Positions 52,653-62,403 are shown, numbered from the stretch's first letter. The stretch: DNA of 64,000 nucleotides from JACMRP01 sp047302465 (GCF_047302465.1 NZ_CP178621.1:1798001-1862000); one strand, 5' to 3'. Translations and numbers: made by a program. The notes: generated by a model not told the origin, from the sequence alone.

Positions 52653-54266
52653 TTAGACCACGGTTTGTTTCTGACTAGAGTAAGCGTGATTGCAGAGAAG
52701 GCTAGCGATGCGGCGGTATTCACTCAGCAAATCCAAGTGAATAGAGCTTGTGTTGATAGAGTCTCGCATTCCGCGATTCAGACGGCCAATGTGGTTCTCG
52801 CGTAAAGAGATTTCAAGTTTTGCAACATCGCGCTTAAGTTGAATTGCTTCAGGGCACAACTCTTTAGTTTGATAAGAGTTGATCGCCAGTTGTGCAACCA
52901 TCACCACTTGCTCGTGAAGAGTTTTGATTTCGTTAAAACCTTCGTCAGAGAACTCCAAATGCAATGCATTTTTCTTAATCGCGAGCGCGATGATGTTGAT
53001 GTCGATTGCATCGGCAGCACGCTCAAGGTCGCTGATGAACATGATCATGCTCATGATATTTTGATGAACAACGGTGTTGCTCTTATTGGCGTGATCCAAC
53101 AAGAACATTTTAGTTTCGCGGTAAAGGAAGTCGACTTTGTTATCGCGTTCTTTGATGGATTGAATCAGGGTAGGGTCTGCGGACTCAAAAAGCTTAATCG
53201 AATCTTCAATCATGCCGCGAACGATGTCGGCTGTACGCATGATCTCACGATTTGCGTAAGAGATCGCAAGAGCCGAGCTTTGATAGTTGTTCAGATTCAC
53301 GAACTCGGTACCAAAACTGTCCTCTGGATTTTTAGGAAACATTTTTTCAATGAAAGTGGCGGCTTTGTTGATAAACGGAAAGAAGAAAACAGCTGAGATG
53401 ATGTTAAACATCAAGTGGCCATTTGCCGTGATACGCGACGCCGTTGTGTCGAAGCTTTCGAGTCCTTCGATGAAAATATTTGTAAATGGATAGAATAGAA
53501 CAACGCTCAGAGTTTTATAGAAGAAATGCGCCCACGCCACTTGTTTACCAATATGGTTGCTTCCTGCTGCTGCGATCAAGGCAACAGAAGTCGTACCGAT
53601 ATTAGCACCGTAAACCCAAAGAAGTGCATCGTAGGTGGAAATTGCGCCGACGCTTGCCAAGCTCATCGCGATACCGATCGTCACGGCACTACTTTGCACG
53701 AACATGCAGAATACCATCGAGATCATCAAAGAGTAGCCCGGATTGTCGCGGAGGGATTTAAACACATCTTTCATCATGTCCATCTCTGCGAAATGATGTG
53801 CACTGATGCCGATGAATTTAAGACCGAGGAAAAGCATCCCGAAGCCCATGAAGACCATGGCGATATTCTTGAAAATCGGTTTTTTAGCGCGGAAATAGAC
53901 GGCAAACGCCACAGCAAAAAGTGGCAATGCATACTGACCCAAATCCAAAGAGATCAATTGAACCGTCAGTGTCGAGCCAATCGCAGTACCAATGATAACG
54001 CCCATTACTTGGCGAAGAGTGATTACGCGTGCAGAACCTAAACCCACTAGCATCGAGGTTACAGCGCCAGAGCTTTGTAAGAGAGTCGTCAGTGAAATGC
54101 CCACTACGATCGAGAGGAACTTGCTCTCGGAAAGTTTGTGCATCAGGCCAGTGATTTTGTTGGCCATGAGTTTTTCCAGCGAGTGGCTGGCCATGCTCAT
54201 GCCATAAAGGAAAATAGCGACACCGCTGATTAGAATTACAAAATATGAGTTGCCAATATCGATCAT
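52653..54266 (-). CDS. Na+/phosphate symporter-like protein with PhoU domain
   Basis: 537 residues. Two inverted repeats of the NptA/SLC34 fold, each with a QSS motif: TTLLQSSGAVTSM (about 60) and CMFVQSSAVTIGIA (about 187). About eight membrane helices, then a cytoplasmic PhoU-like four-helix domain (about 330-530; NREIMRTADIVRGMIEDSI, ISDLERAADAIDINIIALAI). Predicted Na+-coupled phosphate movement or phosphate sensing. It lies between two other membrane genes on the same strand. Confidence 0.9.
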   Translation of the reverse strand: MIDIGNSYFVILISGVAIFLYGMSMASHSLEKLMANKITGLMHKLSESKFLSIVVGISLTTLLQSSGAVTSMLVGLGSARVITLRQVMGVIIGTAIGSTLTVQLISLDLGQYALPLFAVAFAVYFRAKKPIFKNIAMVFMGFGMLFLGLKFIGISAHHFAEMDMMKDVFKSLRDNPGYSLMISMVFCMFVQSSAVTIGIAMSLASVGAISTYDALLWVYGANIGTTSVALIAAAGSNHIGKQVAWAHFFYKTLSVVLFYPFTNIFIEGLESFDTTASRITANGHLMFNIISAVFFFPFINKAATFIEKMFPKNPEDSFGTEFVNLNNYQSSALAISYANREIMRTADIVRGMIEDSIKLFESADPTLIQSIKERDNKVDFLYRETKMFLLDHANKSNTVVHQNIMSMIMFISDLERAADAIDINIIALAIKKNALHLEFSDEGFNEIKTLHEQVVMVAQLAINSYQTKELCPEAIQLKRDVAKLEISLRENHIGRLNRGMRDSINTSSIHLDLLSEYRRIASLLCNHAYSSQKQTVV

Positions 54267-54273
54267 GGGGTTC

Positions 54274-55038
54274 CTAACTTGCTATCTTATTTTTCAGTGT
54301 AGTCAGAGTTTTGTTTTTGAAGAATCCCAAGCTGACAATCCAAAGTGTCCCAGAGATGAAAAATGGAATCACAAAACCCCAGTACTGCAATGACAAATAG
54401 ATAAATGAGGATAACGTAGATCCGCAAATAAATGAAGTGATAATGCCAAGTCTCATCCAAGTTGCGCGAATTTCATTTTTTCGATTTTGCGGTTGTTGGT
54501 CGTTGGCGATCAGGCGAACAAAACCAATGCCCAAATCCGTCGATATGCCGGTGAGATGTGTGGTTCTAACAATAGCTCCGAAGGCCGTGGTCACCATAGC
54601 GTTTTGCAAACCACTTGTCAGACAAAGAATGGTTAAAAGAGCATAATCGCGCGCGAGCACTAAAGGTTCTCCGAAGGTTCCAAAATGGCCCAAGACTCCT
54701 GCGACAGCAGTGGCACCCATGAGCACTGTCATCATGAAAAGCACGATCGCATAGCGAGGTTGTTCATTCTTAATCAATCGACGATCGACCCAAAACGCAG
54801 AGATCATCGCGCCCATGATGAAGAACAGAGGAACAGAAAGCATTCCGACGCCGGTCCACAAACGGCCATAGGCAACTTCGGTTCCAAATGTGGTGGCGAA
54901 GCCTGTGGTGTGACTGACGAAGCGATGGCAAGCAAGGACCCCGCCGGCATTGATCACGCCGGCTTGAAACGCAAGAAGCGACCAGATGGCAGCGTTTCGA
55001 CGGGAGAAATGAGAAAGATTATCGGGGCTCGAAAACAT
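54274..55038 (-). CDS. YoaK/DUF1275-family membrane protein
   Basis: 254 residues, six membrane helices. Family motifs: AFQAGVINAGGVLACHRFVSHTTGFAT, CLTSGLQNAMVTTAFGAIVRTTHLTGISTDLGI. Function of the family unknown. Seven bases upstream of the Na/Pi symporter start, so probably in one operon with it and the DUF486 gene. Confidence 0.88.
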   Translation of the reverse strand: MFSSPDNLSHFSRRNAAIWSLLAFQAGVINAGGVLACHRFVSHTTGFATTFGTEVAYGRLWTGVGMLSVPLFFIMGAMISAFWVDRRLIKNEQPRYAIVLFMMTVLMGATAVAGVLGHFGTFGEPLVLARDYALLTILCLTSGLQNAMVTTAFGAIVRTTHLTGISTDLGIGFVRLIANDQQPQNRKNEIRATWMRLGIITSFICGSTLSSFIYLSLQYWGFVIPFFISGTLWIVSLGFFKNKTLTTLKNKIAS

Positions 55039-55146
55039 GTATGTTCTCAGTGTATCAAATATTTCAAATTTCGGTCACGATCTTCTTGGTTTCACTCACA
55101 AAGACGAGATATACTTTGGTCTGGGTTTCATAACAGGGAGAGCATT

Positions 55147-55563
55147 CTGAGTTCGCATCAACAAGATGGTATTCATGTTGTGGCAGCAATTCTGTATCGC
55201 GACGGTAAAGTTTTGATTGTTCGTCGTGGCCCCGGCAATAGTGGCGCTGGTTTTTGGGAGTTTCCCGGAGGCAAAGTAGAGCCAGGGGAAAGTCCTGAAC
55301 AAGCTTTGCAAAGAGAAATCCTGGAAGAAGTCGGTGTTCGTATCAAGGTGGAAGAGCATCTTGGTGAAAATGTGCATCAGTATCCTGGAAAAAAAATCCG
55401 TTTGAATTTCTATTGGGCGAAATTGCCTGCCGAGACTTTGAATCTGACTGAACACGATGCTTCTCAGATGATTAAACCTGAGGATTTAGATGTGAGTATT
55501 CTCTCTGAAGCGGATCGTCCGATCGTCGAAGTGATTCGACAAAATCCACGCATGAAGGTCTAG
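55147..55563 (+). CDS. MutT-like Nudix hydrolase, probable CTG start
   Basis: 138 residues. Complete Nudix box GKVEPGESPEQALQREILEEVGV, preceded by VRRGPGNSGAGFWEFPGG; the arrangement is that of MutT (8-oxo-dGTP diphosphatase), which cleans oxidised nucleotides. The open frame extends to 54685 over the divergent YoaK gene, but contains no Nudix sequence. The only start fitting the domain is CTG 55147, which follows GGGAG by six bases; no ATG, GTG or TTG lies in frame there. Confidence 0.85.
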   Translation: MSSHQQDGIHVVAAILYRDGKVLIVRRGPGNSGAGFWEFPGGKVEPGESPEQALQREILEEVGVRIKVEEHLGENVHQYPGKKIRLNFYWAKLPAETLNLTEHDASQMIKPEDLDVSILSEADRPIVEVIRQNPRMKV

Positions 55564-55958
55564 GGAAGAAGACGGTCTTTTTCCTCGGGAGTTGGTAGCC
55601 GGCAAGAATTGCTTTGGCCAAACCAGGCATAGCGATGCCGAGCAATCCAAGAGTAAAGTGCATCTCTCAAAGGGGCCGGAATTAGCCAGGCTACATAAAA
55701 AAGCCTGTAGGGGCCGCCGAGTTTTATCAGAATTCTGAGGACGGCTTCAGAGCTTTGATATTTGTGTTCGTTTTCGACGAGGACAATGCTGTCGAGACGG
55801 GAAATTTCCTCAGATGTGAGTATTTTTTTAGCAGTTTCGCCCTGAAGAGGGGCGAACTGAAATTGCTTTAATTTGTCTCTGGTGATGATTGCATCGACAA
55901 AGTGATTACAAAGATGACAGATGCCGTCAAAAAAGATCAAGGGCTTTTGGGTCTGCAT
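55560..55958 (-). CDS. DCC-family (DUF393) thiol-disulfide oxidoreductase-like protein
   Basis: 132 residues. FFDGICHLCNHFVD carries the DxxCxxC motif that names the family, followed by QFAPLQGETA and SIVLVENEHKYQSSEAVLRIL. Predicted redox protein of uncertain target. It is convergent with the Nudix gene, overlapping by four bases. Confidence 0.88.
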   Translation of the reverse strand: MQTQKPLIFFDGICHLCNHFVDAIITRDKLKQFQFAPLQGETAKKILTSEEISRLDSIVLVENEHKYQSSEAVLRILIKLGGPYRLFYVAWLIPAPLRDALYSWIARHRYAWFGQSNSCRLPTPEEKDRLLP

Positions 55959-56026
55959 TTTTTCACCTAGCTTTTGATGGCTGTCCTTCCTATAATTGAT
56001 GTTCTATCTTTGAGCGGGGCTTTGTC

Positions 56027-56644
56027 ATGGAAGTTTTTTTGTTTCCTCTTGTAAATGTGAGTCTTTTCCCGAAGACCACCAAACCTTTGAACATTTTCGA
56101 GCCTCGCTATTTGGAAATGGTCAAAGTAGCGGCTGAAAAGAAAATGCCTATTGCTATTGGTTTTATTGAGGACGCCTCACAAGTGGCGCCGGTGAAGCCG
56201 GGTGATAATGTGAATTATGTGCGTACCTTGGCGGGGTATGGGTATCCACAAATTGTTGAAGAGCGTTTGAACGGGACCCTGCTTGTGTTCTTGCAAGGTG
56301 CCGGCAAAGTGCGTTTAGGAAAAGTTTTAGAGCGCGGAACTCCCTACTTGGTCGTTGAGGCTGAAAAGGTAGAAGAAGTTACGCAAGTGGCTCCTGAAAA
56401 CAAGGCGGCTATGGATCATTTGATGAAGATCTTGACCCGTTGGATCCATACCCACATTCCGGATCAGCAGCAGCAAGACATTTTCATGAAGAGCTTGGTT
56501 GGTCCTGAGGAAATCGTGGGCGCGTTCGCATCGTATTTGATCCGCGACTACGATTTGCAGCAAATGACTCTTGAACTCAGCGACATTAACGAAAAAATCA
56601 AATTCCTACATCGCTTGACCGAGTCCAACGAGCTAACGACTTAA
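56027..56644 (+). CDS. LonN-domain (LON substrate-binding) protein
   Basis: 205 residues. FPLVNVSLFPKTTKPLNIFEPRYLEMVKVA is the conserved LonN opening; GYGYPQIVEERLNGTLLVFLQGAGKVRL follows. Lacks AAA+ and protease domains, as in many stand-alone LonN proteins. Role unknown, perhaps protein-binding. Ends with a TAATG overlap into the DJ-1-like gene. Confidence 0.87.
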   Translation: MEVFLFPLVNVSLFPKTTKPLNIFEPRYLEMVKVAAEKKMPIAIGFIEDASQVAPVKPGDNVNYVRTLAGYGYPQIVEERLNGTLLVFLQGAGKVRLGKVLERGTPYLVVEAEKVEEVTQVAPENKAAMDHLMKILTRWIHTHIPDQQQQDIFMKSLVGPEEIVGAFASYLIRDYDLQQMTLELSDINEKIKFLHRLTESNELTT

Positions 56645-57201
56645 TGAATATTGGCATCATAGTTTTTGATGATTTTACAGATTTAGATTTTTACCTGCCC
56701 TGGGATCTTCTAAATAGAGTTCGACTATTAAAATTAAAAGACAATTGGAACGTTGAGATTTTATGTGACTCTTCAGATATAAAATCAGCCTCGGGTCTAA
56801 GTCTTAGGCCGACAAAGCCGTATAGTTTTGCTTCAAAATGCGATGCAGTTTTATTCTGCAGCGGAAGTGAAACAAGGCGCCTTGTAAATGACAAATCATT
56901 TCTAGATAAGTTTCAGCTGGACGAGAAAAAACAATATATAGCCGCGATCGATTCTGGAGCTTTGATTTTAGGCGCTTTAGGGCTTTTAAAAGGTAAACGC
57001 GCCACGACCTATCCGACGGCAGCTGAGGCTCTCAAAAGATTCGGTGTCAATGTGGTTGAAAAAGCCTTTGTCAGCGAAGGTAACATCGCAACCGGCGCAC
57101 GCTGTCTGAGTGGCGATAAACTCGCCTTATGGATGATTGAAAAGCTGACCGATAAAGATGTGGCTCAAAAAGTATTCGAAACCGTAAAGCCACTCGAATA
57201 G
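56644..57201 (+). CDS. DJ-1/PfpI-like protein without the catalytic cysteine
   Basis: 185 residues. NIGIIVFDDFTDLDFYLPWDLL and ALILGALGLLKGKRATTYPTAAEALKRFGVNVVEK place it in the DJ-1/PfpI (isonitrile-hydratase/ThiJ) family. The nucleophile elbow, usually A-x-C-T/S-G, reads AAIDSGAL, so the cysteine position is Asp103. It is coupled to the LonN gene (TAATG). Probably catalytically different or a binding protein. Confidence 0.85.
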   Translation: MNIGIIVFDDFTDLDFYLPWDLLNRVRLLKLKDNWNVEILCDSSDIKSASGLSLRPTKPYSFASKCDAVLFCSGSETRRLVNDKSFLDKFQLDEKKQYIAAIDSGALILGALGLLKGKRATTYPTAAEALKRFGVNVVEKAFVSEGNIATGARCLSGDKLALWMIEKLTDKDVAQKVFETVKPLE

Positions 57202-57205
57202 CTCC

Positions 57206-58141
57206 TTACTTCAATGCAAGCTTCTTCAGTGAGTACCAGCGTAATAGTGTGATCCAAATCACGTGGGCAATGAGTAAATGTGCCACCTTCATCCAGATTG
57301 GTGCCAGGCTGAAGAGTGTAATGTAGCCGAAGACCACACCGATCACAAAGATCATTGTTACTTGTAGAGTGGCCTTCTTTACGATCTCGTTTTGTTCCAC
57401 TTGGGATCTTAACCAGAAGTAGAGTGCAAGGCTGCCGCCGATGAGTGTCGCTAGGATTGGATGCGAGATTCTCAGGCGCAATAAATAATGGGCGTCTGGG
57501 GCAAAGTCTTGGGTGATGCCTTCAAAAAGTGACGTCGATGGGAATAGCGTCGTCGATAGGGATGCAAAAGCGCCAGTTACTGCAATTACAACAAATAGAA
57601 TTAAAAAACTAACCGCCCATTTTGGCATCGGCACTTTTTCTTTACTGTTAGCAGCGTTTTTCAAAAGATTTGGTAGATCGCTTGAATACAAAACGACCAA
57701 CGCGACACTGCCGCTCAAGAGCAATGAATTCACTTGATGTAAACCCATCACGAAAAGTCTGAACGGAGAGTCGTTGCTGCCTACCAAGCCGAACAACACC
57801 AACTTCGCGCCCAAGAGTGCTTCTGTAATCGTGAAAATCAAGGTTGCCAAGATCGCTTTGCGGACGGGTTCTTGTTTTTCGTAAAGCTTTCGTCCGATCC
57901 AGAACAAGTAAATAACCAAAAGGCCAAACAAACCAGAGGTAAGGCGGTGACTGAATTCCACCCAGGTTTTTTTATGTTCAGCTTCTGGAATAATTTTGCC
58001 GTTACAAAGAGGCCAAGTATCGCCACAGCCATCGCCCGAGTGAGAAATGCGTACCCACGCGCCCCAGAGAATCACAAGAAGTGTGTAGATCAAAAGAAAC
58101 TGGGCAAAGCGATGAAGTGCAGACTTTGTTTTCATACACAT
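57206..58141 (-). CDS. ctaA: Haem A synthase CtaA (COX15-like)
   Basis: 311 residues, eight membrane helices. GAWVRISHSGDGCGDTWPLCNG, EFSHRLTSGLFG, MGLHQVNSLLL, RISHPILATLIGG and HLLIAHVIWI supply the haem-ligand histidines and the Cys pair of the first extracytoplasmic loop. Hydroxylates haem O to haem A for aa3-type oxidases, implying aerobic respiration. The start is ATG 58141 or 58135; neither has a good RBS. Confidence 0.92.
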   Translation of the reverse strand: MCMKTKSALHRFAQFLLIYTLLVILWGAWVRISHSGDGCGDTWPLCNGKIIPEAEHKKTWVEFSHRLTSGLFGLLVIYLFWIGRKLYEKQEPVRKAILATLIFTITEALLGAKLVLFGLVGSNDSPFRLFVMGLHQVNSLLLSGSVALVVLYSSDLPNLLKNAANSKEKVPMPKWAVSFLILFVVIAVTGAFASLSTTLFPSTSLFEGITQDFAPDAHYLLRLRISHPILATLIGGSLALYFWLRSQVEQNEIVKKATLQVTMIFVIGVVFGYITLFSLAPIWMKVAHLLIAHVIWITLLRWYSLKKLALK

Positions 58142-58335
58142 GGGCTTATCATCGGCCCCCTAGAGGGTCAATCTTTGTGCTCGACAAAAAAGCCACCAAA
58201 AGGTGCAGAAAAAACCATCCTTTTTTCGTCACAAATAGAGGATTTTACCTCTGAAAATAAGAGCTTAGAGAAATAATTTGGAACTTTGATTCTCTGCCTA
58301 TACAAGGAAGATTGCACTGCAAGGAGCTGCTGATT

Positions 58336-61008
58336 TTGGCTAAACAGATTCTCTTAGATCACACATTGAAAATCAAAGACCGTATTTTTAACAAATACCT
58401 GTGGGGCTTCTATACCCTGACAGTACTCCTATTGGGAGTTTTGCTTTTTGCATCCATTTGGTTTGTGCGCTCTCAGTTGAAAAAAGGCGCTTATGCGCAA
58501 ACACACTCTCTGGCTTTGGCGTTGGATGAGACCAATCGCCGCCAGCTAGAGATCATGACCATTCCCTTAGAGTTTGTTGCCGGTGAACTCGGTGAGAAGG
58601 GCGGGCTAGAGAAACACTCGCAAACCGAGATAAATGCGCTTCTTCATGAGGCAAAAAAGCTCATGGAAAGTACAAATATTCGCAACGTCTTTATTTTAGA
58701 TCAGGATGGAAGGCTGCGAGCTTCAACAGCGCCACCTTCTCATCACTCTTTGTGGGAGTCTTATCGAAAAAGAGCCGGTTCCGAGTTTGATTATCTTAAG
58801 ACGCAAAAAAATTATACCATTTTGACTTTGAATGTTTCACTCGTAGATAAAAAAAGAATTTTGGTTTTGAATAAAACTCTACGCGATAAAGACGGACGTT
58901 TTGTCGGTGTTATCGCAGTCAGCAGAGCGATGGAAGATTTTGAGGCTTTTTATAAAACCTTGGATCTTCCGGCGGGAGTCAATTTCACGATCTTCCGCGA
59001 CGATGGGCAAATCATTTACCGCTATCCGGCTGACGCTGTTGATGTTCAGTCAGAAAAGGTCGCTTTTTCAGGGCTTGTACGTATGGGTTCAGAGGGCGCG
59101 ATTGAGGGAAAAAGCCGGCTCGATGGCAGAGAGAAGATCGGGTATTACAAATTTGCAAGCCCCTATGGAGCCATGACATATGTTGGTTACACCAAAGAGG
59201 CTATCTTCTCGGGCTGGAAAACCGTGAGCTTTTTGGTGGTCGCGGTGTTTGGTATCTTCATGGGGGCCTTGGTCTTTTTGGTGAACATGGTCCGACGTCG
59301 TCAGGCGTCTTTAAGTCAGGCATTGAACGAGCATCACCGTCGTGAAGACTTGATCCGCCGAATCCAGCAAAAAACCGAAACTCTGACCGGTCATGATTTC
59401 TTGCGCGAGTTAGGACTTCAAATCGCAAAAGTCTTCGAAGTTAAGAATGTTGCCATCGGTGTTTTATTGCCAGAGCACGCGAACTCGGTCCGCTTTGTCG
59501 TGAACTGGGTGGATGGAGCGTTTGGTACCGACTATATCTATGACCTTCGCAATACGCCGTTTGATAATTTAAAGCCCGGCGAATTTTTCGTTTATCCAAA
59601 ATCAGTGAGTAAGATTTTTACTCAAGATCCGTTATTGAGTTATCGCAATATTGAGTCTTGTATGGGAATGGTTTTACAAGACTCGGAGCAAAGACCTATC
59701 GGCATTTTGATGGTCTACAGTGAAGACGAAATGCTGGACTTGGCGTTGAAGCGCACAGTCTTGTCTGTCTTTGCAGCGCGTGCCGGAGCAGAACTCGAGC
59801 GTATTCATACTGATGAAATTCGCAAAGAGGTTGAGCGTCTACGCAAACAAATTGAAGAACGCTCGTCACAGTCTGAAAAACTGGAGGCGATCGGTACTTT
59901 GGCTGAAGGAATTGCCCACGATTTTAATAATATTTTAGCAATTATATTAGCTACTACTGAAAAGCTGATGAGTATTCATAAGGCCTCGACTCCGGATCAG
60001 CATTATTTGGACTCCATCAAGCGGGCTTGTCATAGAGCTCGTCACTTAGTTGCACAAATTCTGATTTTCAGCCGCCGAGAGGATTCAACGATGGTGCCGG
60101 TGCAAATTAAAAGCATCTTCCCTGAAATATTGGATTTTTTAAGATCGACGTTGCCTGCGCAAATTCGTCTGAGTTTGGATTTGGGAGACTGCGGAGATTT
60201 AAGCATCAACGCTGATTTGAATCAAATCCAGCAAGCGTTGATGAACCTGTGCGTGAACGCAGCACGCGCCATCGGTATCAATGGCGGAGAGATTCGTCTG
60301 AGTCTGCGTAAGGCCCAAATTAAAGACAGTCCTTATGTGAAATGGAGTTTACACTATAGCGGCGAAGAAATGGCCCGTGATGAAATTGAAAAAATCTTTG
60401 ACCCTTTCTATGCGCAAAATATCGGTATGGTGGTCGTCCAAAGAATCGTGACAAATCACCAAGGTTTTATCGAAGTAAAAAGCGCCAGCGGACAGGGAAC
60501 CGATTTCGATATTTTCTTACCGGTGGTAAGTTCTGGCGTTGTCGAAGAGGTCAAGACAACGCCATTCAATTTTAAGTCTGCTCAGAAGGTTATGATTGTG
60601 GATGACGAGCCTGAAATTGGTCTTCTCATTAAAGAGCTATTAGAGATCGAAGGCTTGCAAGTAGAAACCTTTGTTGACCCCATTAAAGCCATGAAGGTGT
60701 TTACAGAGCTGCAAAGTCAGTACTTCTTAATCATTTCAGATCTTTCGATGCCGGGCATGTCTGGTGTCGAGTTTACGCGTAAGGTGCGAGAAATGAACAA
60801 GCATATTCCGCTTGTTCTGTGGTCTGGTTATCATCAGTTTTTAGATGAAGAGCTGCTAGAGCTCAACGTGAAAGTGCTGAGTAAACCCGTCGATGTACAA
60901 AAGCTTTTGACCCTGATTAACTCAGAACTTAGTCAATTGAGTGCTCAAGATATTTCAAAAGAAGATCGCGCCCCCGGCAACGAGCCCGAAGCACCGAAAG
61001 AAAAATAA
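58336..61008 (+). CDS. Hybrid sensor histidine kinase with receiver, degenerate ATP lid
   Basis: 890 residues. Membrane helix (about 22-45), periplasmic dCACHE-like sensor (about 50-285), second helix (about 290-315), GAF domain (about 350-500), coiled coil, HisKA with H528 (EGIAHDFNNILAI), HATPase (N-box NQIQQALMNLCVNAARA), and receiver (D756/D757, phospho-acceptor D802, K850). In the HATPase the usual DxGxG is replaced by HYSGEEM and the lid between FDPFYAQ and VVVQRI is shortened. TTG 58336 has AAGGAG nine bases upstream; the frame also opens at TTG 58312. Confidence 0.87.
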   Translation: MAKQILLDHTLKIKDRIFNKYLWGFYTLTVLLLGVLLFASIWFVRSQLKKGAYAQTHSLALALDETNRRQLEIMTIPLEFVAGELGEKGGLEKHSQTEINALLHEAKKLMESTNIRNVFILDQDGRLRASTAPPSHHSLWESYRKRAGSEFDYLKTQKNYTILTLNVSLVDKKRILVLNKTLRDKDGRFVGVIAVSRAMEDFEAFYKTLDLPAGVNFTIFRDDGQIIYRYPADAVDVQSEKVAFSGLVRMGSEGAIEGKSRLDGREKIGYYKFASPYGAMTYVGYTKEAIFSGWKTVSFLVVAVFGIFMGALVFLVNMVRRRQASLSQALNEHHRREDLIRRIQQKTETLTGHDFLRELGLQIAKVFEVKNVAIGVLLPEHANSVRFVVNWVDGAFGTDYIYDLRNTPFDNLKPGEFFVYPKSVSKIFTQDPLLSYRNIESCMGMVLQDSEQRPIGILMVYSEDEMLDLALKRTVLSVFAARAGAELERIHTDEIRKEVERLRKQIEERSSQSEKLEAIGTLAEGIAHDFNNILAIILATTEKLMSIHKASTPDQHYLDSIKRACHRARHLVAQILIFSRREDSTMVPVQIKSIFPEILDFLRSTLPAQIRLSLDLGDCGDLSINADLNQIQQALMNLCVNAARAIGINGGEIRLSLRKAQIKDSPYVKWSLHYSGEEMARDEIEKIFDPFYAQNIGMVVVQRIVTNHQGFIEVKSASGQGTDFDIFLPVVSSGVVEEVKTTPFNFKSAQKVMIVDDEPEIGLLIKELLEIEGLQVETFVDPIKAMKVFTELQSQYFLIISDLSMPGMSGVEFTRKVREMNKHIPLVLWSGYHQFLDEELLELNVKVLSKPVDVQKLLTLINSELSQLSAQDISKEDRAPGNEPEAPKEK

Positions 61009-62335
61009 AGACTCCGCCACTTTTGCGATCCAAAAATAAAATTTCCCGGGGCGGCGTTCGCCACGAAAATTTGCGAAGAACGTTAAGGATCTTCTTCGTG
61101 AGTCTCTGAGGCAAATCGGTATTTTTCCAATCGTAGTTGCCTTGATGATCCATCACGCCGGGTGGCAGTCGAGGATCGTCAGGAGTTAGGAACGGCTCTA
61201 CAAACTCAAAGCAGAATTCTTCAAAAAGAGCTTTCAATTCCGCTTCATCTTGTGGATCTAAGAATTTCAATTTCTGGGCCGCATGGCGAAGAGCTTTTTC
61301 GTCGGCATTAAGCGCGGCCTCTAGCATTTGTCGATAAGTGCTCATAAAGGCCGGTGAGTACTCGCGAGTCGCGCCGAAATCATAGAGCACGATTTGATCA
61401 TGGCCATTTTTGTGAAGGCGAATGCAGTAGTTGCCGATATGAGGATCTGTTTGCACAAGCTGCCACAAAAAGAGTTCTGTAAAGTAAAGATCCAAATAGT
61501 TCAGAGCAATCTTGTTTCGTCTTTCCAGAGATAAATCTTGAACCTCGCGACTGTCGACGCGATAGCCTTCCTCATAAGAGGTCGCTAAGATATGACGATT
61601 GGAAAATTCTGGGTAAACTTTAGGCACAACATAACGATTGTCGCCTTTCATTTTATCAAAGAAATCCTGAGTGAGTTTTGCTTCCAAGGTATAGTCTGTC
61701 TCTTGGACAAGCATTTCATGGATCTCATGAAAAATAGGATCTAAGTTTAAATCCTTTGGAACCAGTTTCATCATTCCTAAAATTGTTTTTAAAGATCTTA
61801 GGTCACTTTCAATGGCCTTATCTACGTTTGGATACTGAATTTTTAAAACAATTTCTTCACCCGTAGCTTTGATACGAGCGCGATGCACTTGCCCCAATGA
61901 GGCGCAAGACAAGGCGTCGTGTTCAATCTCTAGTTGACTAAGTTGATCCGTTGAAAGGTTTTTTTTAAGGACCGGCTCGATCGCAGACCATTTCAAAGCC
62001 GGGGAGTCCGCTTGCAGGCTTTTTAAAAATGCGTTGGCTTCAGGAGGTAAAAAGTGTTCTCCGTACATCGAGAGCATTTGTCCGGCCTTCATCAGGCTGC
62101 CTTTGAGTTCCCCAAGCTCGTTAGTAACGACTTGAGCTTGGTTTTTCACAAAGCTTTTCCAGGAGTCTGTTTTTTCTTCTTTGGAGGAAAAGCTGTTCTT
62201 AATATTGTGGGACGCAAGGCTTGCGCCTGCATTGAGAGTGATTTTAGCTAAAGAAAGGCTGCGAGAAAAAACGGAAGATTTGATCTTGTCTATCTGCTTA
62301 TTCTGCTTGGGCCCCGGTTTTTTGTCATTAGACAT
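60929..62335 (-). CDS. ABC1/UbiB-family atypical kinase
   Basis: 468 residues. KxGQ motif in LKGSLMKAGQMLSMYGEHFLP, Ala-rich loop ASLGQVHRARI, LKIQYPNVD, and the catalytic DPHIGNY and YDFGATREY. The family, which includes UbiB/COQ8, uses ATP to support ubiquinone synthesis or lipid handling. No membrane helix at the C-terminus. It overlaps the 3' end of the hybrid kinase gene by 80 bp in antisense. Confidence 0.9.
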   Translation of the reverse strand: MSNDKKPGPKQNKQIDKIKSSVFSRSLSLAKITLNAGASLASHNIKNSFSSKEEKTDSWKSFVKNQAQVVTNELGELKGSLMKAGQMLSMYGEHFLPPEANAFLKSLQADSPALKWSAIEPVLKKNLSTDQLSQLEIEHDALSCASLGQVHRARIKATGEEIVLKIQYPNVDKAIESDLRSLKTILGMMKLVPKDLNLDPIFHEIHEMLVQETDYTLEAKLTQDFFDKMKGDNRYVVPKVYPEFSNRHILATSYEEGYRVDSREVQDLSLERRNKIALNYLDLYFTELFLWQLVQTDPHIGNYCIRLHKNGHDQIVLYDFGATREYSPAFMSTYRQMLEAALNADEKALRHAAQKLKFLDPQDEAELKALFEEFCFEFVEPFLTPDDPRLPPGVMDHQGNYDWKNTDLPQRLTKKILNVLRKFSWRTPPREILFLDRKSGGVFIFLSVLRARCRGRDLLLKYLEHSID

Positions 62336-62403
62336 AGCATTTACCCATGATTTATCTTACGTTAAGCTTTATTAGATTTTAAACACAAATGTGAAGTAGA
62401 GAG

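Noticed and set aside
54685..55146. Long N-terminal extension of the Nudix gene
   Set aside because: Covers the divergent YoaK gene, is His/Arg-rich nonsense in character and has no RBS.
60929..61008. 80-bp antisense overlap as a regulatory element
   Set aside because: Convergent 3' overlaps recur in this window (4506-4544, 8814-8870), so it looks like ordinary compaction.
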